Positions 39,937 through 49,400 of a DNA stretch of 64,000 bases are shown here, one piece after another (position 1 is the stretch's first letter; each line of letters starts with the position of its first letter). The stretch is taken from positions 124,001 through 188,000 of the forward strand of contig NZ_WWCJ01000011.1 in NCBI RefSeq assembly GCF_009857475.1, given 5' to 3'. This DNA comes from Pseudoduganella guangdongensis. GTDB taxonomy: Bacteria; Pseudomonadota; Gammaproteobacteria; Burkholderiales; Burkholderiaceae_D. The position numbers and the translations under genes are program-made. The notes beneath the pieces were generated by a model, which worked only from the letters and a program-made list of their open reading frames with translations, was not told the origin of the DNA and did no database searches.

Positions 39937-41627
39937 CCCGCATCGCCATCCGCCCCTGCCCGCAGCGCGAAACCGACACCCTGCTGCAGGGCGGCATCCA
40001 CCCCGTGCTGGCGCGCCTGTTCGCTGCGCGCGGCCTGAGCGATCCGGGCGAGCTGTCGAGCGAACTGGCCGCCCTGATGCAGCCATCCGGCCTGCTTCAC
40101 ATTGACCAAGCCGCCGTATTCCTGGCCGACTCCATCGCCGCCGGCAAGCGCATGTGCATCGTGGCCGACTACGACTGCGACGGCGCCACCGCCTGCGCCA
40201 CCGCGCTACGCGGCCTGCGCGCCCTCGGCGCCAAGGTCGATTTCATCGTCCCCAACCGCTTCGAATACGGCTACGGCCTGACGCCGGAGATCGTGGAACT
40301 GACCGCGCGCGAAAAGGCGCCGGACATCATTATCACCGTCGACAACGGCATTGCCAGCATCGAAGGCGTGGAAGAGGCCAAGCGGCGCGGTATCGACGTG
40401 GTGGTGACCGACCACCACCTTCCCGGCGACGCCCTGCCCGACGCGCGCGTGATCGTCAACCCGAACCAACCCGCATGCGGCTTCCCGTCCAAGCACCTGG
40501 CCGGCGTGGGCGTAGTGTTTTACGTCCTGCTGGCCCTGCGCGCGGAAATGCGGCGGCGCGGCCTGTTCGACGCCCAGACCCAGCCCAAGCTGGATTCCCT
40601 GCTCGACCTGGTGGCCCTGGGCACCGTGGCCGACGTGGTGCGGCTCGACACCAATAACCGCATCCTGGTGGCGCAAGGGCTAAAACGCATGCGCGCCGGC
40701 CGCATGCACCCCGGCGTGGCCGCCCTGTTCCGCGTTTCCGGCCGCGCCGCGCGCACCGCCTCGCCGTTCGACCTGGGCTTCGCCCTCGGCCCGCGCCTGA
40801 ACGCCGCCGGCCGCCTGGAAGACATGTCGCTCGGTATCGAATGCCTGGTCACGGACGATGAAGACCGCGCCTGGGAACTGGCGCAGCAACTGAACGACAT
40901 CAACCTGAAACGGCGCGAAATCGAAGCGGAAATGCAGGATGCAGCCCTGCTGCACCTGGACGACTTCCAGCCCGCCGACCGCACCACGATCTGCGTGTTC
41001 GACGAAAGCTGGCACCAGGGCGTAATCGGCATCGTCGCCTCGCGCCTGAAAGAACGCTTCTACCGCCCGACCATCACGTTTGCGCCTGCGGGCGACGGCA
41101 TGATCAAGGGTTCCGGGCGCTCCATTCCAGGCTTCCACCTGCGCGACGCGCTGGACCTGGTTTCAAAACGCGCGCCGGGCGTAATCGATAAGTTCGGCGG
41201 CCACGCCATGGCGGCGGGCCTGAGCCTGCGCGCCGAGGCTTTCGAGCATTTCTGCGCCGCGTTTGAAGCGATCGGCCAGTCCTGGCTCACCGAATCGCAG
41301 CTGGAACGCGTGGTGGAGACCGACGGCCCGCTGGAAGATGGCTGCTACACCACCCAATTCATCGAACTGCTCGACGGCCAGGTCTGGGGCCAGGGCTTTG
41401 CGCCGCCGGTCTTCTGCGACGAATTCCGCGTGCTGAGCCAGCGCATCCTGAAAGACCGCCACCTGAAGCTGATGCTGGAAAAGAACGGCGTGCGCTATGA
41501 CGCGATCTGGTTCGGCCACACCGATGCGCTGGGCGAACGCGCGCGCGTCGCTTTCCGACTGGATGCCAACGAGTACAACGGCGTCACCCGCGTGCAGCTG
41601 CTGGTGGAGCACGCCGAGTCGGCGTAA
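39933..41627 (+). CDS. recJ: single-stranded-DNA exonuclease RecJ
   Basis: 564 residues, normal RecJ length. DHH phosphoesterase motifs: I DYDCDG (79-84), II VDNGI, III VTDHHLPGD, and DHHA1 motif GGHAMAAGLS; the OB-fold follows. It degrades single-stranded DNA 5'-3' in recombination and mismatch repair. The ATG at 39933 overlaps the upstream stop (ATGA). It ends one base before the convergent NTF2-like gene, so no terminator separates them. Confidence 0.96.
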   Translation: MTRIAIRPCPQRETDTLLQGGIHPVLARLFAARGLSDPGELSSELAALMQPSGLLHIDQAAVFLADSIAAGKRMCIVADYDCDGATACATALRGLRALGAKVDFIVPNRFEYGYGLTPEIVELTAREKAPDIIITVDNGIASIEGVEEAKRRGIDVVVTDHHLPGDALPDARVIVNPNQPACGFPSKHLAGVGVVFYVLLALRAEMRRRGLFDAQTQPKLDSLLDLVALGTVADVVRLDTNNRILVAQGLKRMRAGRMHPGVAALFRVSGRAARTASPFDLGFALGPRLNAAGRLEDMSLGIECLVTDDEDRAWELAQQLNDINLKRREIEAEMQDAALLHLDDFQPADRTTICVFDESWHQGVIGIVASRLKERFYRPTITFAPAGDGMIKGSGRSIPGFHLRDALDLVSKRAPGVIDKFGGHAMAAGLSLRAEAFEHFCAAFEAIGQSWLTESQLERVVETDGPLEDGCYTTQFIELLDGQVWGQGFAPPVFCDEFRVLSQRILKDRHLKLMLEKNGVRYDAIWFGHTDALGERARVAFRLDANEYNGVTRVQLLVEHAESA

Positions 41628-42068
41628 TTACTTCTTACAGTCGCAAACACGCTCGCCCTTGTCGAACACGATGCGCCATTTTCCCGGCGCTTCCAGGCGC
41701 CAGACGGAATTGAAACGGCTGGTGATCTTGCCTTGCGGGTCGCGCACCGGCCCCGAGGAATGCGCCAGGGTGCCCGAGTCCAGCACTTCGACCGCATCCG
41801 GCTCCCAGCTAAAAGGCGCTTCCGGCTTTTCGTAGAAGGCTTTCCACTCCGCCGCCACGGCATCCTTACCACGGAAGGTCTTCGGGCCGTGGATGAAAAC
41901 CGCCTCGTCGGCCAGGAAGGAAGCAAAAGCCTGGTGGTCGCGCTTGGCCATGCTGGCCGCAAAGGCGCGCTCGGTATCGGCCACCTGCTGTTGCAACTCC
42001 GCGTTGCCGGGCGCCGCCAATGTACTGCCGCAACCGATAGCCAATGCCAGGATGACTGCTTGTTTCAT
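41628..42068 (-). CDS. NTF2-like (SnoaL/DUF4440 type) secreted protein
   Basis: 146 residues with signal peptide (MKQAVILALAIGCGSTLAA). The mature part has the cone-shaped NTF2 fold pattern: ERAFAASMAKRDHQAFASFLADEAVFI, FRGKDAVAAEWKAF and RFNSVWRLEAPGKWRIVFDKG. A CDCKK tail may form a disulfide. Two adjacent ATGs (42071 and 42068) exist; GGGAGG lies 4 nt before the second, so I chose it. Function unknown; the family binds or modifies small molecules. Confidence 0.82.
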   Translation of the reverse strand: MKQAVILALAIGCGSTLAAPGNAELQQQVADTERAFAASMAKRDHQAFASFLADEAVFIHGPKTFRGKDAVAAEWKAFYEKPEAPFSWEPDAVEVLDSGTLAHSSGPVRDPQGKITSRFNSVWRLEAPGKWRIVFDKGERVCDCKK

Positions 42069-42271
42069 CATGCCTCCCGTTGAATGTGGTGGCCAATACT
42101 AGCAAAGCCGGTAGTGCAAGTCATCCCGCGCGCCGCTCGTGGGCGACGCCAGCAACAGGGCATCGCGTCCCAAATGCGGCCCTGAGCCAAACAAAGCCCT
42201 CGAAGATGACGTGGTGCAATATTGATCCCAGGCATTGGCGGCGGTTTTCATCACGGGCGAATAGAACGCAC

Positions 42272-42300
42272 TTGAAAGTTATTCGGAAGTGGAGTATAAA
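42272..42300 (+). promoter_or_regulatory. promoter of the RES/Xre toxin-antitoxin operon
   Basis: TTGAAA (42272-42277), 17-bp spacer, TATAAA (42295-42300); GGAGG at 42313-42317 precedes the antitoxin ATG. A CACTT...AAGTG inverted repeat (42269-42273 / 42287-42291) lies over the spacer and might be the autoregulatory operator, but the arms are short. The remaining 42069-42271 region shows no gene. Confidence 0.6.
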
Positions 42301-42321
42301 GAATCCAGAAACGGAGGAAAT

Positions 42322-42759
42322 ATGATTCCCGCCTTTGCCTACCCCAACAGCGAATACGCCATTCCCCAACCGGTTGACCTGAGCCGCAAGGAAGAGCGCG
42401 AACGCCTGTCGAAAGCCGCCCTCAAGGGCTTTTTCAAGCTGGCTGAAGCCTGGAAGCTGCGCGACGACGACGCGCGCGAACTGCTTGGCGGCCTGTCCAG
42501 CAGCGCCTTCTACGAGTGGAAAAAACATCCCGACCGGGTGCTGGAAGTCGATCGCATCACGCGCATTTCCTACCTGCTCGGCATCTACAAATCGCTGCAC
42601 ATCATTTACGGCGACAAGCTGGCCGATGAATGGATCAGCCTTGCCAACCGCAACAGCATTTTTGGCGGCCGCACGCCCCTGGACTATATCCAGGCCGGCG
42701 GCATCCTCGCCATGCAAACGGTGCGCCAGTTGCTCGACGCCCGTCGCGGAGGCCTGTAA
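42322..42759 (+). CDS. Xre/MbcA/ParS-type antitoxin (DUF2384)
   Basis: 145 residues. The middle has a helix-turn-helix-like region (KAALKGFFKLAEAWKL...LLGGLSSSAFYEWKK) and the C-terminus the DUF2384 toxin-binding signature FGGRTPLDYIQAGG...MQTVRQLLDARRGG. It neutralises the RES toxin encoded immediately downstream and probably represses the operon. ATG 42322 is set by GGAGG 4 nt upstream; a GTG at 42289 is in frame but overlaps the promoter. The stop abuts the toxin start with no gap. Confidence 0.9.
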   Translation: MIPAFAYPNSEYAIPQPVDLSRKEERERLSKAALKGFFKLAEAWKLRDDDARELLGGLSSSAFYEWKKHPDRVLEVDRITRISYLLGIYKSLHIIYGDKLADEWISLANRNSIFGGRTPLDYIQAGGILAMQTVRQLLDARRGGL

Positions 42760-43449
42760 TTGCCGCCATTTCGCCTGCTGCGCCAATTCGACACTGTGCG
42801 CCTGATCCCCTCGCGCTTTGTCGACAAAGAAGATTCCGTGCTGTCCGCCCTGGCCGATAACGACGCCGAGCTGCGGCAGCTATTTGAACTGGATAACGCC
42901 ACCAACGCCCGCCTGCGCGCCGAACATGGCGGCGCCCTCGGCATCGGCATTGAAGAACTGGTGTACTACGTTCCCAACTACCGCAGCATCAATGCCGCCT
43001 TCACTTACGCCCGCCCGCAGGGCAGCCGTTTCAACGACGGCCAGCGTGGCGCCTGGTATTGCGCCTTCGAGCACGCCACCGCCCTGGCCGAGGTGATCTT
43101 CCACAAGACCGTGGAATACGCCGAAATTGACCGTTTTGACGATACGGTGAGCTACCAGGCCTTGCTGTCCGACTTCAGCGCCCAGTTCCACGATATTTAC
43201 GGACTGCCCGAGTACGAAGCCTGCCTCGATCCCGACAGCTACGTCGCCTCGCAGCGCCTCGCGCGCGAACTGCTGGCCGAAGGCTCGACCGGCATCATTT
43301 ACCCCAGCGTGCGCCGTCCGGGCGGCACCAACCTGGCCTGCTTCCGCCCCGCGCTGGTGGGCAATGTTCGCAAAGGGCCGGCCTATCGGTTAACATGGCG
43401 GGGTAGCCCGGCGGCCATCGTCGAGCAGATTCCACCGATTCAAGAGTAA
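42760..43449 (+). CDS. RES-domain toxin (NAD+-depleting family)
   Basis: 229 residues. RES landmarks: YYVPNYRSINAAFTYARP, SRFND with the substrate Arg, GAWYCAFEHATALAEV with Tyr and Glu, and GSTGIIYPSVRRPGGTNLACFRP with the C-terminal Ser/Asn. Characterised RES toxins degrade NAD+ and stop growth (family knowledge). Start codon is TTG, directly after the antitoxin stop; GGAGG at 42748-42752 sits 7 nt upstream, so this start is well supported and weak initiation may keep toxin below antitoxin. Confidence 0.9.
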   Translation: MPPFRLLRQFDTVRLIPSRFVDKEDSVLSALADNDAELRQLFELDNATNARLRAEHGGALGIGIEELVYYVPNYRSINAAFTYARPQGSRFNDGQRGAWYCAFEHATALAEVIFHKTVEYAEIDRFDDTVSYQALLSDFSAQFHDIYGLPEYEACLDPDSYVASQRLARELLAEGSTGIIYPSVRRPGGTNLACFRPALVGNVRKGPAYRLTWRGSPAAIVEQIPPIQE

Positions 43450-43455
43450 AGAAAA

Positions 43456-43776
43456 ATGCAGCTGAAACCCGAAAAAGACGCGGAGCTCCGCGCCAAAGTC
43501 AACCGCGAAACCGCCCGCATCCCATGGAGCGAACTGCTCAAGCACTTCGCCCAGGGCAATGTGATCTGGGTGGCCGATGAACTGGACCTGGTGGACGTCG
43601 CCGTGCGCATCGCCCACGACGACAAGGCCAGCATCTCGGCCTGGATGACGGCTGGGCAAGTCGCCAAGGCCTCCGATGCGCAATGCCAGCAATGGATTGC
43701 CGAAGACGCCAACCTGTGGGCCAGCGTCGTCAGCCCGTTTATTCTCGTCCAGCAGGAGAAGCGCAAGCCGCATTAA
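43456..43776 (+). CDS. DUF2288 protein
   Basis: 106 residues. The NRETARIPWSELLKHFAQGNVIWV start and LDLVDVAVRIAHDD block match DUF2288. Small, acidic, cytoplasmic; no transmembrane segment. Function unknown. It follows the toxin by 6 nt and could share its transcript, although the family is usually found outside toxin-antitoxin loci, so the association may be accidental. Confidence 0.82.
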   Translation: MQLKPEKDAELRAKVNRETARIPWSELLKHFAQGNVIWVADELDLVDVAVRIAHDDKASISAWMTAGQVAKASDAQCQQWIAEDANLWASVVSPFILVQQEKRKPH

Positions 43777-43797
43777 GACCTGGCAGCCGTCGGATGG

Positions 43798-45813
43798 TTA
43801 CCTATCCAGGGCAAACTGATACAGCGAGTATCCCTTCCCCGACCCATCGTCCGCTTTATACAGCGACACGCCAACCATACCCGCCTCCTGCGCCAGCGCC
43901 AGCTTGCCCGGTGCGGAGCGGAACACCACGGGGCCGCGCGTTTTCACCGGGACGAAGCTCCAGCTGCGCGCCGAGCCGTTTGCCGTGCGGCTGATGCGCT
44001 TGACCGTTTTCAGGTAGTCGATCAGCACCGCGCGGTTATTGTCCGGCGAGGCGAAAATGGTCTTGCTGCCATCCAGCCCCGGAAAGCCGCCGCCACCACT
44101 GGCGCGGAAGTTGTTCGTCGCCACAATGAACTCCTGTTCGGCGCGCACCGGCTGCCCGCGCCATGAAAGGCCTTTGATGCGCTGACCAACGGGCTGGGTC
44201 ACGTCGATCTGGTAACGTACGTCGGCGTCGGTCAGCATATCGAAGTTAAAGCCGGGGAAGCCGGCGTTCACCAGCTCCTGCGGCTCGCTGCGCGCAGGGT
44301 CGATCTGGTTGAAACGCCCGGCGGCGCACTCCAGCCACGCTTTCAGCCCCGCGCCATCGACCTTCACCGCATGCAGGTCGTTTGGGTAAAGGTACAGGTC
44401 GGCCGCGTTATTCAGGGCCATGCTGCCCGCCGCCACGTCGGTGTAATCGGCCACGCCGGCGGCGCCGGTTTTGAACGGTGCGGAGACGGACAGCACCGGC
44501 AGCGCGGCATATTGCGGCAGGTTGGCCTGCACATGACGCCGCACATAGTCGGCCTGCGCCTGGTTCACCACCTGGATCGCCGACACGTCGCCCACATCGG
44601 CGAAATAGGCGGACATGCGGAAGTCCGTTTCGCCCACCGGCGTTTTGACATAAGCGATGGTCGCCTCGTGCTCGGCCTTCACCAGCGCGGCAATTGCCGG
44701 GTCGGGCTCCACGAAGCTGCGGTCCGAGCGTTGGATGCTGCGCGTTTCGACGCGCGCCGCGCCGGCATCGGCCACCCAGCGCTGGCCGTCGTGGCGCAGC
44801 GCCAGCTGGATGATCCCCAGATGCTTGCCCCAAAGGCCAGGCATCACGGTCGGCACGCCATGCACCCGGCCTTGCGCCTTGTCCACGCCAGGCAGGTTAA
44901 AACTGGCCGCCTTGCTGGCGGCGTTCGGGAACACATCGTGCGAATGGCCGAGCAGCAGCGCGTCGATGCCCGCCACCTGCGCCAGGTGCCAGCTGCCGTT
45001 CTCCATGGCCGGCGTATAGCCCGCCCCATCCAGCCCGCCGTGCGAGATCGCCACGATGACTTCCGCCCCGCGTGCCTGCATTTCGGGGATGTAGCGTTGC
45101 GCCGTCTCGCGCCAGCCTTCCGTGCGAATGCGCCCGTCCAGCCAGCGCTTGTCCCACCCCATGATAGCGGGCGTGGTAAAGCCGATGATCCCCACCTTGA
45201 CCACGGCCTGCGCCGGCTTGCCGTCCGGGCCGGTGATCGTCACCTGCTTGTCCAATATGCGATAAGGCTCGAACAGCGGCTTGCCATCGCGCGCGCTGAC
45301 CACGTTCGCCAGCACGATCGGGAAAGCCGGTCCGGCGCATGGCTGGCTGCGCGATGGCGTGCCCTCCACACCGAAGCGGCTGCCCGTCACCTGGCCAAGG
45401 AAGCCCAGGCCCCAGTTGAATTCATGGTTACCGACGGAACCGCCTTCATAGCCCAGCGTATTCATCGCCTTATGGATCGCCAGCGGCTGCCCACAGCCCA
45501 CCGGCGCCACCAGTGCCTGGTAATCGCCCAGGGCCGTGCCCTGGATGGTGTCGCCATTGTCCAGCAACAGCGTGTTGGCAAACTCCTTGCGCGCCTGGCG
45601 GATCAGGGTCGCGGTGCGTTCCAGGCCGAGCGAGGTGTCGGGCGCCAGCTTGTAGTAGTCGTAGCCCAGCACATTCGCGTGCAAATCCGTCGTTTCCAGC
45701 ACTGCAAGCGAAGCGCGGGCGCCGGCCAGCGCGGATGGCGACGGCGGCATACTGCTGCAAGCAGCGAGAAAAATGGCGGGAGCAACAAGAAGGACGCGCA
45801 TGGGGTTTTCCAT
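43798..45813 (-). CDS. cpdB: 2',3'-cyclic-nucleotide 2'-phosphodiesterase/3'-nucleotidase-like lipoprotein
   Basis: 671 residues. Signal peptide with lipobox LAAC, then a calcineurin-like metallophosphatase domain (ETTDLHANVLGYDYYK, DNGDTIQGT, GNHEFNWGLGFL, ISHGGLDG, GHSHDVFP) and a 5'-nucleotidase C-terminal domain (NAADLYLYPNDLHAVKVDG). Fits CpdB, which salvages external nucleotides in the periplasm. A second ATG at 45801 is equally possible as start; neither has a good Shine-Dalgarno. CpdB in E. coli is not lipidated, so the lipobox is a difference. Confidence 0.88.
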   Translation of the reverse strand: MENPMRVLLVAPAIFLAACSSMPPSPSALAGARASLAVLETTDLHANVLGYDYYKLAPDTSLGLERTATLIRQARKEFANTLLLDNGDTIQGTALGDYQALVAPVGCGQPLAIHKAMNTLGYEGGSVGNHEFNWGLGFLGQVTGSRFGVEGTPSRSQPCAGPAFPIVLANVVSARDGKPLFEPYRILDKQVTITGPDGKPAQAVVKVGIIGFTTPAIMGWDKRWLDGRIRTEGWRETAQRYIPEMQARGAEVIVAISHGGLDGAGYTPAMENGSWHLAQVAGIDALLLGHSHDVFPNAASKAASFNLPGVDKAQGRVHGVPTVMPGLWGKHLGIIQLALRHDGQRWVADAGAARVETRSIQRSDRSFVEPDPAIAALVKAEHEATIAYVKTPVGETDFRMSAYFADVGDVSAIQVVNQAQADYVRRHVQANLPQYAALPVLSVSAPFKTGAAGVADYTDVAAGSMALNNAADLYLYPNDLHAVKVDGAGLKAWLECAAGRFNQIDPARSEPQELVNAGFPGFNFDMLTDADVRYQIDVTQPVGQRIKGLSWRGQPVRAEQEFIVATNNFRASGGGGFPGLDGSKTIFASPDNNRAVLIDYLKTVKRISRTANGSARSWSFVPVKTRGPVVFRSAPGKLALAQEAGMVGVSLYKADDGSGKGYSLYQFALDR

Positions 45814-45977
45814 GGTTAAAAACCGCATTGTCGCAAATTGCGGGCGTTCTATCATCCTTGCCATTTCGGCATCGCCGAGCAAGCATGTGGCGACCGCTAT
45901 TGCAGAATAAGCAACATCAGGGCGAAAGGTGGCGTGCTTAACCCCGACTTCGCTCCCGCGCCAAGCCCCAGACGGGG

Positions 45978-45983
45978 TATAAT
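45978..45983 (+). promoter_or_regulatory. -10 box upstream of prfB
   Basis: TATAAT 37 nt before the prfB ATG gives a normal untranslated leader of about 30 nt. No clear -35 is visible. The 45814-46019 intergenic stretch otherwise shows no gene. Confidence 0.5.
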
Positions 45984-46019
45984 TCCCGGTTTGATTTCAC
46001 TTAAAGAAACCTGGAAACC

Positions 46020-47124
46020 ATGGAAGCTGAACGCATCAATTCCCTCGCCAACCTGCTCGCGGACCTGACTACCCGCGAAGCCGAACTTCGGAGGTATCTT
46101 TGACTTCGATAAGAAGTCGGAGAAACTGGAACAACTGAACGCCGAACTCGAAGATCCGGCCGTTTGGAATGACCCGAAAAAAGCCCAGGACATGGGCCGT
46201 GAGAAAAAAGCCCTCGAAGGTGTCGTGCTCACCCTGCAAAAGGCGCAGAGCGACCTGAGCGACATGAACGAACTGTTCGCGATGGGCAAGGAAGAAGGCG
46301 ACGACGACACGCTCGAAGCCGTGATGGCGGACACCGCGGAAATCCAGAAGATCATCGAACAGATGGAATTCCGCCGTATGTTCAGCAACCCGATGGACCC
46401 GAACAACTGCTTCATCGACATCCAGGCCGGCGCCGGCGGCACCGAAGCCCAGGACTGGGCGTCCATGCTGCTGCGCCAATACCTGCGCTATTGCGACCGC
46501 AAGGGCTTCAAGGCCGAAGTGCTGGAAGAATCCGAGGGCGAAGTTGCTGGTATCAAGACCGCGACCTTGAAAGTGGAAGGCGAATACGCCTATGGCCACC
46601 TGCGTACCGAAACCGGCGTACACCGCCTGGTGCGCAAGTCGCCGTTCGACTCCTCGGGCGGCCGCCACACCTCGTTCGTGTCGCTGTTCGTGTACCCGGA
46701 AGTGGATGATTCGATCGAGATCGAGATCAACCCGGCCGACCTGCGCATCGACACCTACCGTGCATCCGGCGCCGGCGGCCAGCATATTAACAAGACCGAC
46801 TCCGCGGTGCGTATTACGCACGGCCCGTCCGGTATTGTGGTGCAGTGCCAGAACGACCGTTCCCAGCACCGCAACAAGGCCGAGGCGATGGACATGCTGA
46901 AGGCCAAGCTGTACGAACTGGAACTGCGCAAGCGCATGAGCGAGCAGCAGTCGCTGGAAGACTCCAAGACGGATGTGGGCTGGGGCCACCAGATCCGCTC
47001 CTACGTGCTGGATCAGTCCCGCATCAAGGACCTGCGCACCGGCTTCGAAACCGGCAACACCGGCAAAGTGCTGGACGGCGACCTGGACGAATTCATTTCC
47101 GCGTCCCTGAAGCAAGGCATCTAA
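46020..47124 (+). CDS. prfB: peptide chain release factor 2, with programmed +1 frameshift
   Basis: 27 codons from ATG 46020 run to an in-frame TGA (46101-46103). Shifting +1 there enters the long frame ending at 47124, giving 367 residues. Release-factor motifs are intact: SPF anticodon-like tripeptide (207-209) and GGQ (252-254, GAGGQHIN). RF2 terminates at UGA and UAA. The autoregulatory logic is standard: scarce RF2 lets ribosomes pause at UGA and slip. It precedes a HAD hydrolase and lysS, the classical prfB-lysS neighbourhood. Confidence 0.97.
46090..46104 (+). other. prfB programmed +1 frameshift site
   Basis: GGAGG (46090-46094), 3-nt spacer TAT, slippery CTT (46098-46100) and stop TGA followed by C: the canonical RF2 arrangement, where the internal Shine-Dalgarno pushes the ribosome from CTT-TGA to CTT-(T)-GAC. 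Confidence 0.97.
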
Positions 47125-47128
47125 GCGT

Positions 47129-47788
47129 ATGACGCAGCGCGCCTTCATCTTCGACATGGACGGCACCATCGTCGACAACATGGGTTACCACACCCGCTCC
47201 TGGCTGGAGTTCTTCAGCCGGCGCGGCCATGCTGTCGACGAAGCGGCGTTCTTTGCCGCCACTGCCGGCCGCACCGGCCACGAGATCATGCGCCAGTACC
47301 TGGGAGAAGGCTTGGCGCACGAGGAAGTGACCGCCCTGATCGGCGAGAAGGAAGTGCTGTACCGCGAAATCTACGCGCCCCACCTGCGCGCCGTCGAGGG
47401 CTTTGGCGCCCTTGTGGGCGCAGCGCAGGCTGCCGGCATCAAGCTGGCAGTCGGCACCGCCGCCCCGCCCTGCAACGTGGACTTCACCTTGGATGGGCTA
47501 GGCGTGCGCCAGCAGTTCGACACCGTCGTCGGCGCCGCCGACGTCAAACGCGGCAAGCCGGAACCGGACGTGTTCCTGCTGGCCGCCGAACGCTGCGGCG
47601 CCGATCCGGCGCACTGCATCGTGTTCGAGGACGCGCCTTTGGGCGTGGAGGCAGCGCGCCGAGCCGGCATGCGCTGCGTCGTCCTGACAACCACTTTGCC
47701 TGCTGAAGCGTTTAGTACCTTCGACAATGTGATTTGCATTGCACGCGACTTCAGCGAAATCGATATTAATCATCTGACCAACCACTAA
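47129..47788 (+). CDS. HAD-superfamily hydrolase, beta-phosphoglucomutase-like
   Basis: 219 residues. Motif [11 protein letters not shown] (nucleophile and acid Asp), a four-helix cap (~15-85), motif II AVGTAAP, motif [18 protein letters not shown] and motif [17 protein letters not shown]. This is subfamily IA with a C1 cap, typical of sugar-phosphate phosphatases or beta-phosphoglucomutases. The substrate is not evident. It lies between prfB and lysS with 4-nt gaps on each side, so it is part of that transcript. Confidence 0.9.
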   Translation: MTQRAFIFDMDGTIVDNMGYHTRSWLEFFSRRGHAVDEAAFFAATAGRTGHEIMRQYLGEGLAHEEVTALIGEKEVLYREIYAPHLRAVEGFGALVGAAQAAGIKLAVGTAAPPCNVDFTLDGLGVRQQFDTVVGAADVKRGKPEPDVFLLAAERCGADPAHCIVFEDAPLGVEAARRAGMRCVVLTTTLPAEAFSTFDNVICIARDFSEIDINHLTNH

Positions 47789-47792
47789 AACC

Positions 47793-49331
47793 ATGACTAC
47801 GGAAAACCAAGTGCAAGACCAGGCGCCAGGCCAGGACGACAACAAAATCATCGCCGAGCGCCGCGCCAAGCTGGCCGCCATCCGCGAGAAACAGAGCGTC
47901 GCCTTCCCTAACGACTTCCGCCCCCAGCACAAGGCAGCCGACCTGCACGTTCAGTACGGCGAGAAAACCCGTGAAGAACTGGAAGCCGCACCGGTCACCG
48001 TCGTCATCGCCGGCCGCATGATGCTGCGCCGCGAAGCCGGTAAAAAAGCCGCTTTCGCCACCCTGCAGGACGCCTCCGGCCAGAAAGCGGACGGCCGCAT
48101 CCAGATCTACGTGACCGTGGACACCACCGGCGAAGAAGCCATGGAAGCCTTCCGTGGCTGGGACCTGGGCGACATCCTGGGCGTGACCGGCACCCTGTTC
48201 AAGACCAAAACCGACGAACTGACCGTTAAAGTCAGCGAAGTGAAACTGATCACCAAGGCCCTGCGCCCGCTGCCGGACAAATTCCACGGCCTGGCCGACC
48301 AGGAAACCAAGTACCGCCAGCGCTACGTCGACCTGATCACCAGCGAAGAGACCCGCCGCACCTTCAAGGCGCGCACCGCCGCGATCTCGTCGATCCGCCG
48401 CTTCATGGAAGCCAACGAGTTCATGGAAGTCGAGACCCCGATGCTGCACCCGATCCCGGGCGGCGCGGCGGCCAAGCCTTTCATCACCCACCACAACGCG
48501 CTGGACATGCAGATGTACATGCGTATCGCGCCTGAACTGTACCTGAAGCGTCTGGTGGTGGGCGGTTTCGACCGCGTGTTCGAGATCAACCGCAACTTCC
48601 GTAATGAAGGCGTATCGGTCCGCCACAATCCAGAATTCACCATGATGGAGTTCTATGCGGCCTACACCGACTACGAATGGATCATGGACTTCACCGAGAA
48701 AGTGATCCGCCAGGCTGCCATCGACGCCAAGGGCACTGCCGTGCTGACCTACGGCGGCCGTGAGCTGGACCTGTCCAAGCCATTCCAGCGCCTGACCATC
48801 TGCGGCGCCATCAACAAGTACGCTCCAGGCTACACCGAAGCGCAGCTGAACGACATGGACTTCCTGAAAGCCGAGCTGCTGAAGTTCGGCGTGAAGCCGT
48901 TCGCCACCTCCGGCTTGGGCGCGCTGCAACTGGCGCTGTTTGAAGAAACCGCCGAGGCGCAGCTGTGGGAACCGACCTTCATCATCGACTACCCGATCGA
49001 AGTGTCGCCGCTGGCGCGCGCCTCCGACACCCGCGAAGGCATCACCGAGCGCTTCGAGCTGTTCATGGTCGGCCGCGAGATCGCCAACGGCTTCTCCGAG
49101 CTGAACGATGCGGAAGACCAGTCGGCCCGCTTCCTGTCCCAGATGAAGGCCAAGGAAGCCGGCGATGATGAGGCGATGTACTACGACGCCGACTTCATCC
49201 GCGCGCTGGAATACGGCATGCCACCAGCCGGCGGCTGCGGCATCGGCATCGACCGCCTGATGATGCTGCTGACCGACTCGCCGAACATCCGTGACGTCCT
49301 GCTCTTCCCGCACCTGCGTAAAGAAGACTAA
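47793..49331 (+). CDS. lysS: lysyl-tRNA synthetase, class II
   Basis: 512 residues. N-terminal OB-fold anticodon-binding domain (~65-170) and class II core with motif 2 [20 protein letters not shown] and motif 3 [13 protein letters not shown]. Position after prfB is as in many Proteobacteria. No Shine-Dalgarno is obvious 4 nt after the HAD stop, so it probably depends on translational coupling. An intrinsic terminator follows the stop. Confidence 0.97.
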   Translation: MTTENQVQDQAPGQDDNKIIAERRAKLAAIREKQSVAFPNDFRPQHKAADLHVQYGEKTREELEAAPVTVVIAGRMMLRREAGKKAAFATLQDASGQKADGRIQIYVTVDTTGEEAMEAFRGWDLGDILGVTGTLFKTKTDELTVKVSEVKLITKALRPLPDKFHGLADQETKYRQRYVDLITSEETRRTFKARTAAISSIRRFMEANEFMEVETPMLHPIPGGAAAKPFITHHNALDMQMYMRIAPELYLKRLVVGGFDRVFEINRNFRNEGVSVRHNPEFTMMEFYAAYTDYEWIMDFTEKVIRQAAIDAKGTAVLTYGGRELDLSKPFQRLTICGAINKYAPGYTEAQLNDMDFLKAELLKFGVKPFATSGLGALQLALFEETAEAQLWEPTFIIDYPIEVSPLARASDTREGITERFELFMVGREIANGFSELNDAEDQSARFLSQMKAKEAGDDEAMYYDADFIRALEYGMPPAGGCGIGIDRLMMLLTDSPNIRDVLLFPHLRKED

Positions 49332-49333
49332 AT

Positions 49334-49356
49334 AAATGGGGTACGTCCCCATTTTT
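49334..49356 (+). terminator. palindromic terminator after lysS (repeat copy 1)
   Basis: Stem AAATGGGG / CCCCATTT around a short loop, with a T run after it. Its core ATGGGGTACGTCCCCAT (49336-49352) recurs exactly after the POT gene at 53014-53030. Confidence 0.8.
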
Positions 49357-49400
49357 CCTACGCCCGCGCTTGCTTGAACTTTCTGCAAGCGCGGCGCATC

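Noticed and set aside
46020..46103. prfB as a pseudogene because of an early in-frame TGA
   Set aside because: The TGA is part of the canonical RF2 frameshift signal and the rest of the gene is intact.
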